Shown here: positions 61,185 through 64,000 of the stretch, one piece after another | Position numbering within the stretch: position 1 is the stretch's first letter | How the letters are laid out: every line of letters starts with the position of its first letter | Assembly: GCA_002401955.1 (NCBI GenBank) | Contig: NVUQ01000013.1 | Span: 1 to 64,000 of the forward strand | Length of the DNA stretch: 64,000 nt | Source: Flavobacteriales bacterium | Lineage (GTDB): Bacteria; Bacteroidota; Bacteroidia; Flavobacteriales_E; Vicingaceae | Direction: 5' to 3' | Translations under genes and position numbers: made by a program | The notes under the pieces: model-generated | Seen by the model: the letters and a program-made list of their open reading frames with translations, nothing else | What the model was told of the DNA's origin: nothing | Databases searched by the model: none

Positions 61185-64000
61185 TTATTGTTTTACAATT
61201 CTTTGCGTAATGGTATTATCTCCATTTGTGATTTTCACAAAATAGATTCCTTTACCATAAGCTTCTAGATTAATAATTGTTTGTTTGGAATTAAGCTGTT
61301 GGTTAATAATTACTGCACCAACAACACTGTAAACAATAATACTTGAATTATCATCTAATTGATCTAAACTAACCGTAAAGATTCCTTTTGATGGGTTAGG
61401 ATAAATTTTATAGTTATCAACTAATAATTGATCATTGTTTACTCCAGTAACAGTTACCGGAATACAAGCCGAAGTATCTGTACAACCATTTTGCGTTACC
61501 ACAACAGCATAAGAACCATTAACTGTAACAGTATAACTCGCATTAGTTGCTCCTGGAATCACACTCATGTTGTTGTTACAATCTAACCATTGGTAAGTTG
61601 CTCCAGTAGCATTAGCTGTAAGAGCAGGAGAAGCATTGTTTACAGTTACATCAACACTATTAATTGTTACTTGCTGATTCGTAATACTATCACAACCATT
61701 AAATGCACCAGCAAAAGAAGTATCATTGACCATAGTAGATATATAATACATTGTACCATTATAATCTAAACTATCACAACCAACTAAAGCTGTTGGGTTA
61801 GCAACAGGAATAGCATTAATAGTAATACTACTGTTAGCTGAAGCTGAAGCACAACCACCTGCAGCAGCTATATCATTAGCAACAGTATATGTTCCTGGAG
61901 TACTAGTAGCTAAATTAACCTCTCCTGAAGCAGTATTTATTGATAACCCTGTACTAGGAGTAGCAGAGAATACACCTGCACTTGCTCCAGCACCAAAAGT
62001 TACTGTTGTAGTGCCTATTGCACAATAAGGAGTTCCTGTATAACTAAATGTAGCATCTGGAGCAGTTGTAACACTCACGTTTACATTAGAACTATTAGGA
62101 CAGGTTCCGGTTGTTGTATAAGTAACTGTAAATGGACCTCCAACTCCAGTAGTTGCTAAATCAATCTCACCAGTTACTGTATTAATACTTAAACCTCCTG
62201 TACCACTAAATGATCCACTTCCTAAACCAGTAATTGTTGGAGTAGGATTTGATCCAGTTAAACAAAAAGTAGATGATGCATAGTTAAATGACGCATCATC
62301 TGCTGCATTGATAACTACATCAAAATTACAACTAGTAGTATTGCTATTTCCATCAGTAGCTAAGTAAGTAACAGTTGTAGTTCCTACATTAAATGTTGTA
62401 CCACTTGCATCTGCACTACCTGAGCCTGTTGTTACTCCAGATAAAGTATAAGTAACAGTTACTCCAGAACAATTATCACTTGCTGTTGGTGCTATACCAG
62501 TTACTACTGGATTACAAGTAGCAACATTTCCTGGGCAACTAATTGTTGGATTAGTTGCATCACTTACTACTACATCAAAGTTACAGTTCGCTGTATTTGT
62601 TGAACCATCTGTTGCTGTTAATACAATGTTTGTAGTTCCTACTCCTACAACTGTTCCTGCTGCTGGTACTTGTGTTACCACAACTCCTGAACAGTTATCA
62701 GTTGCTGTTGCCAATCCTGTGTAATCTGGTAAGCTAAAGTTACAACTAGCGTCTACTGTTCCCACTTGGTTTGCTGGACAACTAATTGTTGGATTAATTC
62801 CATCACTTACTACTACATCAAAGTTACAGTTCGCTGTGTTGCTAGAACCATCTGTTGCTGTTAATACAATGTTTGTAGTTCCTACTCCTACAACTGTTCC
62901 TGCTGCTGGTACTTGTGTTACCACAATTCCTGAACAGTTATCAGTTGCTGTTGCCAATCCTGTGTAATCTGGCAAAGAGAAATTACAACTAGCGTCTACT
63001 GTTCCCACTTGGTTTACTGGACATGATAATATAGGTGATATTGTATCAAGTACTGTAACTACTCCTACACAGTTTGATGAATTATTACTTCCATCTGTTA
63101 CGGATAGGGTTACACTGTTACTTCCTGCATCCGCACAGGTATATGTTTTTGATGTATACTTACCAAATTCTAATTGAAATGCAATATCACCCCATGCACA
63201 ACAACCTGAACTCGCATCATAATTCCAAATAAATTGGCCACCAGCATAAACATCACCAGCGTAATATATATCGGATGTGCCATCTAAAATAAACGAATAA
63301 GAATTTCCCGAGATTACTGAAAGTGGAGTAGACAATTGCACCGTAGTCCATGTTGAACCACCAGTTGCATCCACATAAGTAACCCCTGATTCTTGGTAGA
63401 TCGGTGTCCCTACAGAACCGGCAGTTCCACTTCCGCTTCCGCCATTATAGAAATGAATAGTATTTCCTGTAGAATTACCATTTACTTTAAAACTAATGCT
63501 TGTTAAATCTCCAGTTACCGGAGCAGTAAAGGACTGACCATGCCCAACTGAAGAACCATTATTATTTTGAAACGGTTGACTTAATTCTACCGGATTATCT
63601 ATAAAAATTAATGATGCGATCGAAAAACAATTATCAATTGAACCTGCATCCACATCGTTTGGAGTAATAGTAACATTTCCAGAGCCATCAAGGTAAGCCA
63701 AAATATTTTGGCAAACTACCGTTGGTGCCGTAGTATCGCTTACCACCACATCAAAGTTACAGTTCGCTGTGTTGCTTGAACCATCTGTTGCTGTTAATAC
63801 AACGTTTGTAGTTCCTACTCCCACCACTGTTCCTGCTGCTGGCACTTGTGTTACTGTTGGTGACCCAGTACAGTTATCTGCTGCTGTTGCCAACCCTGTA
63901 TAATCTGGTAAGCTAAAGTTACAACTCGGGCCTACTGTTCCCACTTGGTTTGCTGGACAACTAATTGTTGGATTAGTAATGTCCTGTATTATTGTTACAG
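61185..64000 (-). CDS. HYR-repeat secreted protein, T9SS type A, 5' end beyond window
   Basis: At least 938 aa; the frame remains open to the right edge, so the GTG at 63944 is not the real start. It contains several HYR domains of ~80 residues (SCPANQVGTVDASCNFSLPD, YTGLATATDNCSG, TQVPAAGTVVGVGTTNIVLT, ATDGSSNTANCNFDVVVSD), one interrupted by a jelly-roll insert (ISFKVNGNSTGNTIHFYNGG, ~residues 120-265), then Ig-like parts (SSTFCLTGSNPTPTITGLGS) and a type A sorting domain ending RIVKQ. A large extracellular adhesin. HYR units are repeated almost exactly at the DNA level (62.56-63.03 kb and 63.74-63.96 kb). Confidence 0.9.
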   Translation of the reverse strand, partial: VTIIQDITNPTISCPANQVGTVGPSCNFSLPDYTGLATAADNCTGSPTVTQVPAAGTVVGVGTTNVVLTATDGSSNTANCNFDVVVSDTTAPTVVCQNILAYLDGSGNVTITPNDVDAGSIDNCFSIASLIFIDNPVELSQPFQNNNGSSVGHGQSFTAPVTGDLTSISFKVNGNSTGNTIHFYNGGSGSGTAGSVGTPIYQESGVTYVDATGGSTWTTVQLSTPLSVISGNSYSFILDGTSDIYYAGDVYAGGQFIWNYDASSGCCAWGDIAFQLEFGKYTSKTYTCADAGSNSVTLSVTDGSNNSSNCVGVVTVLDTISPILSCPVNQVGTVDASCNFSLPDYTGLATATDNCSGIVVTQVPAAGTVVGVGTTNIVLTATDGSSNTANCNFDVVVSDGINPTISCPANQVGTVDASCNFSLPDYTGLATATDNCSGVVVTQVPAAGTVVGVGTTNIVLTATDGSTNTANCNFDVVVSDATNPTISCPGNVATCNPVVTGIAPTASDNCSGVTVTYTLSGVTTGSGSADASGTTFNVGTTTVTYLATDGNSNTTSCNFDVVINAADDASFNYASSTFCLTGSNPTPTITGLGSGSFSGTGGLSINTVTGEIDLATTGVGGPFTVTYTTTGTCPNSSNVNVSVTTAPDATFSYTGTPYCAIGTTTVTFGAGASAGVFSATPSTGLSINTASGEVNLATSTPGTYTVANDIAAAGGCASASANSSITINAIPVANPTALVGCDSLDYNGTMYYISTMVNDTSFAGAFNGCDSITNQQVTINSVDVTVNNASPALTANATGATYQWLDCNNNMSVIPGATNASYTVTVNGSYAVVVTQNGCTDTSACIPVTVTGVNNDQLLVDNYKIYPNPSKGIFTVSLDQLDDNSSIIVYSVVGAVIINQQLNSKQTIINLEAYGKGIYFVKITNGDNTITQRIVKQ

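Overview
The window reads as a low-GC Bacteroidota (Flavobacteriales-like) chromosome segment. Signs are type IX secretion (T9SS) type A and type B C-terminal sorting domains, gliding-type (CHU_C) tails, DUF5686 and CarboxypepD_reg proteins, Bacteroidota-style synteny (DUF177-rpmF-fabH-accB-accC and ftsX-DUF3098-uppP-truB), and weak ribosome-binding sites. The first ~323 bases do not belong: they are an uninterrupted GC-rich fragment of a foreign dnaG primase joined abruptly to AT-rich DNA inside a tail-fibre gene, most simply an assembly chimera.

Layout. 0.3-5.4 kb: truncated S74 tail-fibre protein, argB followed by stubs of argE and argH, a TPR/SpoIIE phosphatase, DoxX. 5.4-13.2 kb (mostly minus): MORN protein, universal stress protein, accC-accB-fabH, rpmF-DUF177, then an OmpA lipoprotein. 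13.2-14.7 kb: a tandem 394/395-bp repeat and a leader region. 14.7-19.7 kb: secreted metzincin and a choice-anchor-L protein. 19.7-27.3 kb: an accessory stretch with a restriction-modification tail, DUF2971, AlbA_2 ATPase, a TPR gene with a nonsense codon, an ABC exporter with a remnant second copy, and a KilA-N protein. 27.6-35.6 kb: GldL-like membrane protein, acyltransferase, AraC regulator with NDH-2, and an ECF sigma/anti-sigma-like/GldM-like operon. 36-39.8 kb: T9SS type B protein and a probably frameshifted envelope gene. 39.8-45.8 kb: housekeeping genes (truB, uppP, DUF3098, ftsX, leuS). 46-53 kb: T9SS protein, DUF5686 protein, a very long CarboxypepD_reg/S9 peptidase fusion. 53-64 kb: radical SAM protein, Fic protein flanked by radical-SAM tail remnants, TPR histidine kinase, LytTR regulator, LRR and HYR secreted proteins.

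Three observations stand out. First, a 34-bp element made of two direct half-sites 20 bp apart occurs upstream of the histidine kinase gene, upstream of the LytTR regulator gene and upstream of the LRR protein gene; its geometry fits LytTR binding and suggests an autoregulated surface-protein regulon. Second, two T9SS genes share a long leader with a conserved micro-ORF (starting MKTG) and a CACTAGTG-centred palindrome. Third, the window holds many short gene stubs (argE, argH, restriction enzyme, radical SAM, T9SS tails, ABC ATPase), indicating repeated deletion that leaves gene ends behind.

No rRNA, tRNA or CRISPR array was recognised.
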